Shown here: one piece after another, positions 36,599 through 45,975 of the stretch | Layout: each line of letters starts with the position of its first letter | Position numbering within the stretch: position 1 is the stretch's first letter | Assembly: GCA_965231905.1 (NCBI GenBank) | Contig: CBDDOO010000002.1 | Coordinates: 1-64,000 of the forward strand | DNA from: G963663315 sp965231905 | Lineage (GTDB): Bacteria; Pseudomonadota; Gammaproteobacteria; Arenicellales; Poriferihabitantaceae | Direction: 5' to 3' | Length of the DNA: 64,000 nucleotides | Translations under genes and position numbers: made by a program | Notes under the pieces: model-generated | The model's database searches: none | What the model saw: the letters and a program-made list of their open reading frames with translations, nothing else | What the model was told of the DNA's origin: nothing

Positions 36599-36841
36599 AT
36601 GACCACTTTAAATGCAACAGAAGCAAGATCAAAGTTATACACTCTTATTGATGAGACGACAAAAACACATGTGCCAATCTTGATTACAGGAAAGCGCTCA
36701 AATGCGGTATTGCTGTCGGAAGATGACTGGAATTCAGTAAAGGAGACCCTCCACCTGCTATCCGTTCCGGGTATGCGGGAGTCAATCAAACAAGGGATGG
36801 GCGAGTCAATTGAAGAATGTTCCGAGGAACTGACGTGGTGA
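36599..36841 (+). CDS. Phd/YefM-family antitoxin
   Basis: 80 residues. It starts MTTLNATEARSKLYTLIDET and has the typical strand PILITGKRSNAVLLSEDDWNSVKETLHLL. The antitoxin binds the toxin with its C-terminal part and represses its own promoter with the N-terminal domain. The toxin start overlaps its stop by 4 bp. Confidence 0.9.
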   Translation: MTTLNATEARSKLYTLIDETTKTHVPILITGKRSNAVLLSEDDWNSVKETLHLLSVPGMRESIKQGMGESIEECSEELTW

Positions 36842-37107
36842 GATGGAAGATTGTATATACAAAACAGGCGCAGAAAGATGCCAGAAAACTGGCCAGATCG
36901 GGACTAAAATCAAAAGCACAGGAACTAATTGAAATAGTCAAAGAAAATCCCTACCAGAATCCGCCTCCATACGAGAAATTGCTGGGGGACCTGTCAGGAA
37001 GTTATTCGAGAAGAATAAATATACAGCACAGACTGGTATATCAGGTATTGGAGGAACAGGAAACTGTTAAAGTACTCAGGCTATGGACTCACTACGAGAC
37101 CCTGTAA
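36838..37107 (+). CDS. Txe/YoeB-family toxin (ribosome-dependent mRNase)
   Basis: 89 residues from the GTG at 36838 (GTGA overlap); another GTG 3 bp earlier is possible, both after GAGG. The fold is shown by WKIVYTKQAQKDARKLARSGLK, the binding segment YSRRINIQHRLVYQV and the C-terminal catalytic pair in LRLWTHYETL. YoeB-like toxins cut mRNA in the ribosome A site. Together with the antitoxin it forms an addiction module in the mobile part of the window. Confidence 0.92.
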   Translation: MRWKIVYTKQAQKDARKLARSGLKSKAQELIEIVKENPYQNPPPYEKLLGDLSGSYSRRINIQHRLVYQVLEEQETVKVLRLWTHYETL

Positions 37108-37320
37108 ATTAACCACATAATTGCCTTTAATGATGTCACCGCTCACTCCGCTTGAGATCAGCGCCATGCGGCGGTATTTACTTTCCCGGCAAGATAACGC
37201 TCCATGAAATTGGCAAGCACACCGAACCCTTCCGCCATCCGGTTCGGGCTGAAAACAGGCCTTCCTTCCGGTGATCTTCTTGCGGCGAACATTCTGGTCA
37301 GTTCACTGCAGAGTTTGTCT

Positions 37321-37343
37321 GTGGCCTGGTTAAACCAGGCCAC
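37321..37343. repeat. Perfect inverted repeat after the cold-shock gene
   Basis: Arms GTGGCCTGGT and ACCAGGCCAC around TAA lie 7 bp beyond the csp stop. It is probably a terminator or mRNA-end hairpin for csp, although no T-run follows on the minus strand. Confidence 0.55.
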
Positions 37344-37349
37344 ATGAGA

Positions 37350-37562
37350 CTAAACGGGGGTAACGTTATCCGCCTGGGGTCCTTTTTCCCCATTGGTTAT
37401 TTCAAACGTTACCTGTTGGCCATCGTATAACGTTTTCCTGCCTTCGCCATTGATTGCGCGATAGTGAACGAAAACATCTGTCTCTCCTTCTCTCTCGATG
37501 AAGCCAAAACCTTTGGCATCGTTAAACCATTTTACGGTTCCGGTTACCAGATTACCTGACAT
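37350..37562 (-). CDS. CspA-family cold-shock protein
   Basis: 70 residues. It has both RNA-binding motifs: KWFNDAKGFGFIEREG (RNP1) and VFVHYRAI (RNP2). Such proteins melt RNA structure at low temperature or are constitutive chaperones. A long untranslated leader of roughly 120 bases is suggested by the upstream gap, as in cspA mRNAs that control their own translation. It stands alone between the island and proS. Confidence 0.95.
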   Translation of the reverse strand: MSGNLVTGTVKWFNDAKGFGFIEREGETDVFVHYRAINGEGRKTLYDGQQVTFEITNGEKGPQADNVTPV

Positions 37563-37690
37563 ACTAACCTCTTACTTCTATGAATGAGCCGCTTGGCGGC
37601 TGAAAAAGCCAGCTTTCCGATAAACGATAAAGCTGCCTTCGAACAACACGGAAAGACATCTAAACGATCGCATCACCGTATTCGGGCGGA

Positions 37691-37717
37691 AGTGTAGCAC
37701 CTTTACAAACAATGCAA
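37691..37717 (-). promoter_or_regulatory. Putative promoter of the cold-shock gene
   Basis: On the minus strand TTGCAT (37717-37712) is followed after 15 bp by TGC-TACACT, an extended -10. It would give a leader of about 120 bases, including the hairpin AGCCGC-TTG-GCGGCT at 37586-37600. The spacer is short, so confidence is low. Confidence 0.35.
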
Positions 37718-37776
37718 TAAGTTTTTTTGACATCCCGATTCATCAAATTTAAAGCAAACCCGGGGACAGTTGATTG

Positions 37777-39489
37777 TCAATTCTGTCCGGTCAGGGTGTT
37801 GACCAGCGATTCGACGGGGACATTTTCATCCCGGCCGGATGCACGATGATGATATTCAACGATCCCGCGCTCGAGACCGCGCTGGCCCACTGTGACACGA
37901 TGCGGGATGCCCAGTAACTCCATATCAGCAAACATCACACCGGGCCGGTCTGGGCGATCATCCAGCAATACTTCAAAACCAGCCTGTTGCAATTCATGGT
38001 AAAGCATATCGACTGCGCTACGTACGCGCTCCGATTTTTTGATGCCGACCGGTACAATAGCGACTTGAAAGGGCGCAATCGCTTCGGGCCAGATAATGCC
38101 CTTGTCATCGTGATTTTGTTCTATCGCGGCAGCGATAACGCGGGTAACGCCAATGCCATAGCACCCCATTGTCATTTCAACCGCCCTGCCGGCTTCATCC
38201 AGTACCGTGGCGCCCATCGCCTTGCTGTATTTTGTGCCCAGTTGAAAAATATGCCCTACTTCAACCCCTCGGGCGATGGTGATTGTGCCAATACCATCCG
38301 GACTCGGATCGCCTTCCACCACATTTCGAATATCAGCCACCTCACCCGGTTTGACATCCCGGTCCCAGTTGATATTGAAATAGTGCTTGTCGTCGATATT
38401 GGCTCCGGCGCCAAAGTCAGACATTCCGGCAACGCTCCGGTCAACAATAAACGGGATGGGCAGATTGACCGGCCCCAGCGAGCCGGGGCCTGCTCCGATC
38501 ACATCCCGTATCACTCCTTTATCGGCCATCCTCAAAGGCGAGGCAACCTGCCAGAGCTTTTCAGCCTTGACGGGATTGAGCTCATGGTCTCCCCGAACCA
38601 GCAATGCGACCAGCGGGGATTCGCACTCGTCTGATGCTTCAACCACCAGTGTCTTGATGGTTTTCTCAATCGGCAAATTGAATCTTTCAACCAGGTCGGC
38701 TATTGTTTTCACATCGGGTGTTTCGACCAGTTCCATTTCTTCTTTGGCAGGGCCGCGCGCGCCCTCAGGAGCCACGGCTTCGGCCAGGTCGACATTTGCG
38801 GCGTACCGGCCATCACTGGAAAAGGCGATCGCGTCTTCACCCGACTCCGCCAATACATGGAACTCATGAGAAGTGTCGCCGCCAATACTCCCTGAGTCTG
38901 CGGCCACAACACGATAACGCAACCCCAGACGATCAAATATCGCACAATATGTCTGATACATGACATCGTAGGTTTGCTGGAGTGAGGCCTGGTCTGTATG
39001 AAAGGAATAGGCATCCTTCATAATAAATTCACGCCCGCGCATGACTCCGAACCGGGGCCGGATTTCGTCTCTGAACTTGGTCTGTATCTGATAGAAGTTC
39101 ATCGGTAATTGTCGATAGCTCCGGATCTCGTTCCTGACCAGCGAGGTAATAATTTCCTCATGAGTTGGCCCAAGACAAAAATCCCGGCCATGGCGGTCCT
39201 TCAATCGCAATAATTCAGGGCCATATTCCTGCCACCGGCCAGACACGTTCCAGAGCTCCGCGGGCTGAATGCCCGGTAACAACACCTGCTGAGCGCCCGA
39301 ACGGTCCATTTCTTCGCGCACGATAGCCTCTACCTTGCGCAATACCCGCATCCCCAAAGGCAGCCAGCTGTAAACACCCGCCGCCGCCTTGCGAATCAGT
39401 CCCGCCCGCAGCATGAGCCTGTGGGATATGACTTCTGCGTCAGCAGGTGTTTCCTTGAGGGTTGCCAGTAATAGTTGTGAGGTACGCAT
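37777..39489 (-). CDS. proS: Prolyl-tRNA synthetase
   Basis: 570 residues, the bacterial-type length. Class II motifs are clear: motif 1 near GLIRKAAAGVYSWLPLG, motif 2 FRDEIRPRFGVMRGREFIMKDAYSFH, and motif 3 GCYGIGVTRVIAAAIEQNHDD. The insertion editing domain lies in the middle (about residues 220-400), and the anticodon-binding domain follows (VAIVPVG). It charges tRNA-Pro and edits misacylated Ala. It lies 28 bp downstream of the dipeptidase gene on the same strand. Confidence 0.97.
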   Translation of the reverse strand: MRTSQLLLATLKETPADAEVISHRLMLRAGLIRKAAAGVYSWLPLGMRVLRKVEAIVREEMDRSGAQQVLLPGIQPAELWNVSGRWQEYGPELLRLKDRHGRDFCLGPTHEEIITSLVRNEIRSYRQLPMNFYQIQTKFRDEIRPRFGVMRGREFIMKDAYSFHTDQASLQQTYDVMYQTYCAIFDRLGLRYRVVAADSGSIGGDTSHEFHVLAESGEDAIAFSSDGRYAANVDLAEAVAPEGARGPAKEEMELVETPDVKTIADLVERFNLPIEKTIKTLVVEASDECESPLVALLVRGDHELNPVKAEKLWQVASPLRMADKGVIRDVIGAGPGSLGPVNLPIPFIVDRSVAGMSDFGAGANIDDKHYFNINWDRDVKPGEVADIRNVVEGDPSPDGIGTITIARGVEVGHIFQLGTKYSKAMGATVLDEAGRAVEMTMGCYGIGVTRVIAAAIEQNHDDKGIIWPEAIAPFQVAIVPVGIKKSERVRSAVDMLYHELQQAGFEVLLDDRPDRPGVMFADMELLGIPHRVTVGQRGLERGIVEYHHRASGRDENVPVESLVNTLTGQN

Positions 39490-39517
39490 GACTTCTGTGT
39501 AATCCGGTTCGTTCTTT

Positions 39518-40492
39518 TCAGGCGGCGGTAAATGACTTGCGAAAAAAGCGCAACCAGTTCAGCCCCATTACTTTTTCGATATCCTCCGAGGCAAACCCGG
39601 TTTGCTCCAACCCTTTGATAATACTGGAAAAATGAGTGGCGTTGCGAAACCATTCCGGTTGCGCGGGCCAACCGGCATTGGATGCCGTTCCCTCGCCATA
39701 ATCGGTGGCCTTGCTCCAGCGGCCATTTCGCATCCAGGTCACGACTGAATCCGGCTGCTCCTGACATAAATCCGAACCAATGCCGATGTGGTCAATACCG
39801 ATTAACGAAGCGGTGTCGGCAACCATGTTACAAAACTCCTGCAAGGTGCAATCCGACCCTCTCTTCAAATGAAACGGATACAAGCTGAAACCAAGCATAC
39901 CCCCGCTCTGCCCGAGCGCCTTGAGCACGGTGTCCGATTTGTTACGCAGGGCCGGCTCAAAGGAGGACGGATTGGCATGGGTAATGGCGATCGGGCGATC
40001 AGAAACTTCAATGGCTTCAAGGGTGGACCGCTCGGCGCTGTGTGACATGTCGATAACCATGCCGACACGATTCATTTCCCGGATTACCTGCCTGCCAAAA
40101 CGGGTAATCCCCGAGTCGTTCTGTTCATAGCAGCCGGTCGCAAGCAAGCTCTGGTTATTATAGCTGAGTTGCATGAAACGCACCCCGAGCGCGTGAAAAA
40201 TTTCCACCAGTTGATAGTCATCCTCGACTGGTGAGCAATTCTGGAAACCGAACACAACCGCTGTCCGGTTGCTTTTTTTCGCATCCAGAACCGCTTCCGC
40301 ACAACCCGCCTTGACGATCAAGTCGCCATGCCGCTCGAACAGCCTGTTCCATTCGCCGATATTTCTCAGGGTTTCAACGCAGGTCTCATGGTACGCGATC
40401 GTGACATGGACACAGTCCAGACCGCCTTCTCGCATCTGTTCGAAGATTTTCCGACTCCAGTTGGAATACTGCAATCCATCAATAATCAACAT
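39518..40492 (-). CDS. M19 (renal dipeptidase) family protein lacking the HxD metal motif
   Basis: 324 residues. The TIM-barrel metal sites are partly conserved: Glu in CSPVEDDYQL, His in DMSHSAERSTLE and His in AITHANPSSFE. The usual N-terminal H-x-D (as in DGHND) is replaced by IDGLQYSNWSR, so one metal pair is missing. This subgroup is widespread and may not be a true dipeptidase. It is followed by proS and preceded by an aldehyde dehydrogenase 4 bp away, so the three are probably one unit. Confidence 0.82.
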   Translation of the reverse strand: MLIIDGLQYSNWSRKIFEQMREGGLDCVHVTIAYHETCVETLRNIGEWNRLFERHGDLIVKAGCAEAVLDAKKSNRTAVVFGFQNCSPVEDDYQLVEIFHALGVRFMQLSYNNQSLLATGCYEQNDSGITRFGRQVIREMNRVGMVIDMSHSAERSTLEAIEVSDRPIAITHANPSSFEPALRNKSDTVLKALGQSGGMLGFSLYPFHLKRGSDCTLQEFCNMVADTASLIGIDHIGIGSDLCQEQPDSVVTWMRNGRWSKATDYGEGTASNAGWPAQPEWFRNATHFSSIIKGLEQTGFASEDIEKVMGLNWLRFFRKSFTAA

Positions 40493-40496
40493 GGCC

Positions 40497-41939
40497 TTAC
40501 GCTTTCAGGTAGGTGGTTTTCACCTGCGTATAAAACTCGGCGGCATACTGTCCCTGCTCGCGAGACCCGAAGCTGGAGTTTTTCCTGCCACCGAAAGGCA
40601 CATGATAATCGGTTCCCGAAGTCGGCAGGTTGACCATGACGCAACCGGTTGTTGAATGTTTCCTGAAATGACTGGCATGGGAGAGAGACCGGGTAATGAT
40701 ACTGGAAGTCAATCCGAACCGGGTATCATTGGCCAGACCCAGCGCATGGTCATAATCATTCGCCTTGATAACACAGGTGATCGGCCCAAACACTTCATCC
40801 TTGTTGATTTGCATCGCGTTGTTCCCATTCATGAACAGCGCCGGCTTCATATAATATCCCGGGGTGGACAGCTCAATACGTTCCCCTCCGCACACCAGGT
40901 CCGCGCCCTCTTGCTGACCAATCGCCAGATATTGCTGGTTTTGGTCTAATTGCGCCTGATCCACGACTGGACCAATATTCGTCCTATGGTCCAGTGCGTG
41001 ACCGATGACCAGGCCGCCCATGGCTTTTTGCAGGGCTTCGACGAATTGATCATGAATGCCTGCAGTGACAATAATCCGTGATGAAGCTGTGCATTTTTGT
41101 CCTGTACTCCCGAACGCCCCATTTACCGCACACGCTACCGCTGTATCCATATCCGCGTCATCCAGCACAACCAGAGGGTTTTTGCTGCCCATTTCCATTT
41201 GCACCCTGGTCAGGTTTTCTGCCGCCGCCGCCGCAATCCTTCGACCTGTCGCGAGTGACCCGGTAAAAGTGATGGCATCAATGCCACTGGAAGTGATCAG
41301 CGCTTCGCCGACCGACCGGCCACTGCCAAGCGTCATGTTCACCAGCCCGTCGGGCAGGTTTTGATCCGCAATAATCCCCATGAGCGCAACAGCGCTGGCC
41401 GGCGTCAGATTAGCCGGCTTCCAGACTACGCTATTACCATAGGCAATGGCCGGCGCGATTTTCCAGCAAGGCAGCGCGGTCGGAAAATTCCATGGTGTAA
41501 TCACACCCACCACGCCAACCGGCTCCCGGGTCACCAGAACTTCCACTCCGGGTCGGACAGAGTCACAGATATCCCCCATCTGGCGCAACACTTGCGCAGC
41601 GTAGTATGTGAAAAACTGCCCGGCGCGGTAGACCTCTCCTTTCCCTTCGGGCATGGTCTTGCCCTCTTCCCGGCACAGCAATTCTCCCAGTTTCGCGGAG
41701 CCATCCATCAGGGCCTGGCCTATCGCCATTAACACATTGTAACGCTGCTCCAGCCCGCTTCCGGCCCAGATGGCTTGCGCCGCGCGAGCGGCATCGACAG
41801 CCTCCGCAACCTGCGCCGTACTGGCCTGGGCAAACTCACCGACCATGTCCCGGGTATCTGACGGATTCACATCCGGTATTCTGTCAACCCCATCGACCCA
41901 CCGGCCGTTAATGTAATTCCGTGTTTCTCCCTGTGCCAT
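40497..41939 (-). CDS. NAD(P)-dependent aldehyde dehydrogenase (alpha-ketoglutaric semialdehyde dehydrogenase-like)
   Basis: 480 residues from the ATG at 41939; the open frame continues upstream to 42662 but the extra part is not protein-like. Motifs: VITPWNFPTALPCWKIAPAI, the catalytic Glu in VQMEMGSKNPLVV, the catalytic Cys in FGSTGQKCTASSRIIV, and the end PFGGRKNSSFGSREQG. The overall pattern fits KGSADH/ succinate-semialdehyde-type enzymes that act on sugar acids or hydroxyproline products. The divergent Ldh2 gene and the M19 gene suggest a proline or hydroxyproline role. Confidence 0.85.
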   Translation of the reverse strand: MAQGETRNYINGRWVDGVDRIPDVNPSDTRDMVGEFAQASTAQVAEAVDAARAAQAIWAGSGLEQRYNVLMAIGQALMDGSAKLGELLCREEGKTMPEGKGEVYRAGQFFTYYAAQVLRQMGDICDSVRPGVEVLVTREPVGVVGVITPWNFPTALPCWKIAPAIAYGNSVVWKPANLTPASAVALMGIIADQNLPDGLVNMTLGSGRSVGEALITSSGIDAITFTGSLATGRRIAAAAAENLTRVQMEMGSKNPLVVLDDADMDTAVACAVNGAFGSTGQKCTASSRIIVTAGIHDQFVEALQKAMGGLVIGHALDHRTNIGPVVDQAQLDQNQQYLAIGQQEGADLVCGGERIELSTPGYYMKPALFMNGNNAMQINKDEVFGPITCVIKANDYDHALGLANDTRFGLTSSIITRSLSHASHFRKHSTTGCVMVNLPTSGTDYHVPFGGRKNSSFGSREQGQYAAEFYTQVKTTYLKA

Positions 41940-42074
41940 AAGATACCTGTTGCCCACATTATTGAACTTGCTCTGATGATAACGCGAATATCCGGAATTA
42001 CAACCTCGACAGCCGTTGATTCTACGCTCCGCGCACCGCAAAATACCACCGGCAACAACAAATGGAACCGTAAA

Positions 42075-43082
42075 ATGAACACAATAACACTTTCTCTCGA
42101 ACAGGTTCATCAACTCGCCTTTGATACGCTCAGGGAAAATGACTGCAACGATGAAAACGCGCAAGCCGTGGCAGATACCATCACCGCTGCGGAACAGGAT
42201 TTTTGTCATGCCCATGGGTTGTTCCGCCTTCCCGGATACGTTGCATCGCTTAAAAGCGGCAAAGTGAATGGTCATGCGCTGCCGAAAGTGGAAAAGCTGG
42301 CGGCCAGTGTACTGCGTATCGACGGGGATGACGGCTATGCGCCGCTGGCGCTGAAAACCGCGCGCGGGCCGCTGGCGGAGTGCGCCAGACAGAACGGCAT
42401 CGCCGCGATGTCTCTGGTCAAGATTCATCACTTTGCCGCGCTTTGGATAGAAATCGAGTCCTTGACCGAAAAAGGTCTGGCGGCAATGGCCTTCACCGCC
42501 TACACTCCTTCGGTGGCGCCAGCCGGAGGAATAAAGCCATTTTATGGGACCAATCCGATGGCATTTGGCTGGCCGCGACCAGGCGGACCACCGATGATCT
42601 GGGATCAGGCTACGGCAACCCAGGCGCGAGGCGAAGTGATGATCGCCGCCCGCGAAGGACATGAACTGCCCCCGGGTGTCGGTATCGACAAGGACGGCAA
42701 CCCGACCACCGATCCGAATCAGGTACTTGCAGGCTCCTTGTTACCGTTTGGCGGATACAAGGGGGCATCCATCGCGTTGATGATTGAACTGCTGGTGGGA
42801 CCCTTGATCGGTGAGCGTTGCAGCTTCGAAGCGGCGGCGGCGGACAATAAGGATGGCGGCCCGCCTCGTGGCGGCGAACTGTTGATCGCGCTGGACCCTT
42901 CCAGGTTTGGCAATGCTGAAGACCCCTTTATCCACGCTGACCGGCTTTTTGAAGCGCTGCTTGAGCAGCGCGGAACCCGGTTACCGGGCGACCGCCGCGT
43001 GAGAAACCGCAAAATATCGGCAACCCGGGGTGTTACTGTTCCACAATCCCTGATCGATAAAATTCAGCATCTCCGGGCATGA
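42075..43082 (+). CDS. Ldh2/malate dehydrogenase-family oxidoreductase (possible delta1-pyrroline-2-carboxylate reductase)
   Basis: 335 residues from the ATG at 42075. The type 2 malate/lactate dehydrogenase fold (not Rossmann) is shown by DFCHAHGLFRLPGYV, the catalytic His region VKIHHFAALW, FYGTNPMAFGWPRPG and LPFGGYKGASIALMIELL. Members include reductases of cyclic imines from proline or pipecolate metabolism. It is divergent from the aldehyde dehydrogenase, 135 bp apart. The exact substrate is an inference from context. Confidence 0.82.
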   Translation: MNTITLSLEQVHQLAFDTLRENDCNDENAQAVADTITAAEQDFCHAHGLFRLPGYVASLKSGKVNGHALPKVEKLAASVLRIDGDDGYAPLALKTARGPLAECARQNGIAAMSLVKIHHFAALWIEIESLTEKGLAAMAFTAYTPSVAPAGGIKPFYGTNPMAFGWPRPGGPPMIWDQATATQARGEVMIAAREGHELPPGVGIDKDGNPTTDPNQVLAGSLLPFGGYKGASIALMIELLVGPLIGERCSFEAAAADNKDGGPPRGGELLIALDPSRFGNAEDPFIHADRLFEALLEQRGTRLPGDRRVRNRKISATRGVTVPQSLIDKIQHLRA

Positions 43083-43117
43083 CGACCACAGTCCGGGACC
43101 TGAAGACGCGGCGATCA

Positions 43118-45511
43118 TCAAATATCCAGATTTGAAACCGCAAATGCGTTTTTCTCAATGAATTCCCGGCGCGGTTCAACGTGGTCTCCCATCAGCGTGG
43201 TAAAGGTTTCGTCTGCACCCACAGCGTCCTCAATGGTGACCTGGAGCAGACGTCGCACTGCCGGATCCATGGTGGTTTCCCACAGTTGTTCGGGGTTCAT
43301 TTCTCCGAGTCCCTTGTAGCGTTGAATCGACAGCCCCTTCTTCGCCTTTCCCATCATCCACTCCACCGATTTGGAGAAGCGGTCAAATTCTTCTGTGCTG
43401 TTGCCCCATTCAACAACAAACCTTTCGCTGATATTTTTTAACCGGGCAACATGGGCAATCAGCGACCGGTATTCGGCGCTATTGAAAAAGCTCGCAGGTA
43501 AATCAATGGTTTCTTCCAGCCCATACCGCTGTATCGACACGGTCAGGGCTGATTTGATGGAATTACCGCCGACAGTATAGCGAACGGTGTCGCTGTCACC
43601 CGCGTTCAGCGCCGCTTCCAGAGTGGTTGCTATGCGGGTTACGCTTTCCCGGTCACCCAACTCCTGTTCCACGATCGGCTCAATCAATAACAACGCTTCC
43701 AGTATTTCCCGATTATAGCGTTTGGACAGCCGGTCTACGGTCTGGGCAACAGAATTATTCTGAGTGACCAGCCTCTTCAATTCAGCCCCGGTTATGGTTT
43801 TATCCGCGGCGCGCAATCTTGCGTTATCCGCGACAATACCCATCATGTGGTTCGCCATTTCAGCATCATCCTTTATGTAAATCTCCTTTTTCTTCATCTC
43901 CAGCTTATATAGCGGCGGCTGGGCGATATAGATATATCCTCTTTCGATCAATTCCGGCATTTGCCGGAAAAAAAAGGTGAGTAACAAGGTCCGTATGTGC
44001 GAGCCGTCAACGTCCGCGTCGGTCATGACAATGATTCGATGGTAACGTAATCTGGAGACATCGAAATCAGTCTTGCCTATTCCGGTTCCAAGGGCCGTAA
44101 TCAGGGTGGTCACTTCCTCCGAGGAAAGCATCTTGTCAAAGCGCGCTTTTTCTACATTCAGGATCTTCCCTTTGAGTGGCAAAATCGCCTGAAACTTCCG
44201 GTCTCTGGCCTGTTTCGCGCTTCCTCCCGCAGAATCCCCCTCAACCAGATAAAGCTCACACAATGCCGGATCCCGTTCCTGGCAATCTGACAGTTTTCCG
44301 GGCAAGCTGCCTAGGTCCAGAGCGTTTTTGCGCCGGGTCATTTCTCTGGCTTTTCTCGCGGCCTCCCGGGCCCGCGCAGAATTGACAATGCGGTTGGCAA
44401 TGATTTTCGCTTCCTTGGGATTTTCAAGAAGAAAGTTGCCCAACGCTTCGGTTACAACTGATTCCACCGAGCCTTTCACCTCGGAAGACACCAGTTTATC
44501 TTTTGTCTGGGAAGAAAACTTCGGGTCGGCAACCTTGATCGACAAAACAGCGGTCAAGCCTTCGCGGCAATCATCGCCGCTTAAATTTACTTTTTCTTTC
44601 CTGGCCAGGCCCAGTTCGGTGACATAACCGTTCAAAGTGCGGGTCATGGCGCTCCGAAGTCCCGCCAAATGTGTACCACCGTCTGCTTGTGGTATATTAT
44701 TGGTATAGCAAAAGATGTTTTCCTGGTAGGAGTCATTCCATTGCGTTGCGAGATCAACCAGAACCCCGTCTTTTTCACCGGTAGAGGTGAAAACCGTAGG
44801 GTGCAAGGCCGTTTTATTTTTGTTCAGGTGCTGTACGAAAGCGGCGATTCCCCCTTCGTATTTGAACATATCCCTGGCGTCGGTACGTTCATCAATGAGC
44901 TCTATATGCACTCCGGAATTAAGAAACGACAGTTCACGAAGTCTTTTCCTCAAAATTTCATAGTGGTACTCAACGTTCGAAAATGTCTCGGTACTGGCTG
45001 AAAAAGTAATCGTTGTCCCTGTTTCCTGAGTTTCTCCGGTAATCTCCAGCGGCGCCAGAGGTTCACCGTTTTCATACACCTGGGTATGAATTTTTCCGCC
45101 GCGACATATCCGCAGAACCAGCCTTTCCGACAGTGCGTTGACAACGGACACACCGACACCATGCAGGCCTCCCGATACCTTGTAGGCGTCCTGATCGAAT
45201 TTACCGCCTGCATGAAGCACCGTCATGATTACTTCCGCGGCGCTTTTGCCTCCTTCTTCTTCCAGTATGCCGGTAGGAACTCCTCGGCCATCGTCACTGA
45301 CGGTAATGGAATCATCGGCATGAATCACGACTCCGATACGGCTGCAATACCCTGCCAGCGCTTCGTCTATGGCGTTGTCCACAACTTCAAATACCATGTG
45401 ATGAAGTCCTGTACCATCATCCGTATCACCGATATACATACCCGGGCGTTTACGGACGGCATCCAGGCCTTTCAGCACCTTGATACTACTGGAATCGTAG
45501 TCACTCGACAT
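43118..45511 (-). CDS. gyrB: DNA gyrase subunit B
   Basis: 797 residues from the ATG at 45511; an earlier in-frame start would add 12 residues. The GHKL ATPase (EVVDNAIDEALAGY, DDGRGVPTG, GLHGVGVSVVNALS), TOPRIM (YLVEGDSAGGSAKQ, MTDADVDGSHIRTLL) and C-terminal GyrA-binding region (YKGLGEMNPEQLWETTMDP) are all present. It lies downstream of dnaN; the gap of about 460 bp holds two parS sites in place of recF. Confidence 0.98.
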   Translation of the reverse strand: MSSDYDSSSIKVLKGLDAVRKRPGMYIGDTDDGTGLHHMVFEVVDNAIDEALAGYCSRIGVVIHADDSITVSDDGRGVPTGILEEEGGKSAAEVIMTVLHAGGKFDQDAYKVSGGLHGVGVSVVNALSERLVLRICRGGKIHTQVYENGEPLAPLEITGETQETGTTITFSASTETFSNVEYHYEILRKRLRELSFLNSGVHIELIDERTDARDMFKYEGGIAAFVQHLNKNKTALHPTVFTSTGEKDGVLVDLATQWNDSYQENIFCYTNNIPQADGGTHLAGLRSAMTRTLNGYVTELGLARKEKVNLSGDDCREGLTAVLSIKVADPKFSSQTKDKLVSSEVKGSVESVVTEALGNFLLENPKEAKIIANRIVNSARAREAARKAREMTRRKNALDLGSLPGKLSDCQERDPALCELYLVEGDSAGGSAKQARDRKFQAILPLKGKILNVEKARFDKMLSSEEVTTLITALGTGIGKTDFDVSRLRYHRIIVMTDADVDGSHIRTLLLTFFFRQMPELIERGYIYIAQPPLYKLEMKKKEIYIKDDAEMANHMMGIVADNARLRAADKTITGAELKRLVTQNNSVAQTVDRLSKRYNREILEALLLIEPIVEQELGDRESVTRIATTLEAALNAGDSDTVRYTVGGNSIKSALTVSIQRYGLEETIDLPASFFNSAEYRSLIAHVARLKNISERFVVEWGNSTEEFDRFSKSVEWMMGKAKKGLSIQRYKGLGEMNPEQLWETTMDPAVRRLLQVTIEDAVGADETFTTLMGDHVEPRREFIEKNAFAVSNLDI

Positions 45512-45591
45512 AAAAAGCACCCTCAAATAAAACCCTGATCTTACCACAGACGAGGCTTGAACTTTTCCGAATCGAGCTAATCACGATCAGA

Positions 45592-45607
45592 TGTTTCACG
45601 TGAAACA
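45592..45607. other. parS: parS site 1 (ParB-binding centromere)
   Basis: The exact 16-bp palindrome TGTTTCACGTGAAACA, the consensus bacterial chromosomal parS, is bound by ParB. It lies 81 bp upstream of the gyrB start. Confidence 0.96.
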
Positions 45608-45687
45608 TTGCTCCCGTAACAGACGGAAAGGTCACTTTGTCTGCAATGTAAGCGCCTTGCGAACCCCCCGGATAACCTGAAATATGG

Positions 45688-45707
45688 ATTCCCGCTTCTG
45701 CGGGAAT
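45688..45707. repeat. REP-like palindrome in the gyrB-dnaN gap
   Basis: ATTCCCGC-TTCT-GCGGGAAT is a short palindrome of the kind found in many copies in proteobacterial genomes. It lies between the two parS sites. Confidence 0.6.
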
Positions 45708-45949
45708 GACGGGGAGACGGGAATTGACGACAGGGTGCGGAATGCTGGGATAAAGACGGGGAATTGTCCTTGCGAATGTCAGAAGGACAAGCTATGACGG
45801 CAAACCGGACGATCCCCTTGAAAGTCAAGGGTCGGTTGAGCAATCGAAGATAACAGGGGGACGGCGGGAAAAACCGCTACTTGCAGGAAAAAATATCCGA
45901 TACAAGCAGCGCTTGTTACTGGACATCCTCAAATCAAGTGGTTACAGGA

Positions 45950-45965
45950 TGTTTCACGTGAAACA
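45950..45965. other. parS: parS site 2 (ParB-binding centromere)
   Basis: A second exact copy of TGTTTCACGTGAAACA, 342 bp from the first and 11 bp beyond the dnaN stop. With the first it brackets the gap where recF normally lies. The rest of the 464-bp gap holds only the REP-like palindrome and no convincing gene. Confidence 0.96.
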
Positions 45966-45975
45966 TTTCCAACCA

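Noticed and set aside
37158..37343. A 61-codon minus-strand frame after the cold-shock gene
   Set aside because: Its start lies inside the csp inverted repeat and there is no ribosome-binding site or family pattern.
41940..42662. Extension of the aldehyde dehydrogenase frame upstream to 42662
   Set aside because: The extra 240 residues are not protein-like and overlap the Ldh2 gene on the other strand; the enzyme starts at the ATG at 41939.
45577..45843. An 88-codon frame on the minus strand between gyrB and dnaN
   Set aside because: It runs through a parS site and a REP-like palindrome and shows no family pattern; it is not the missing recF.
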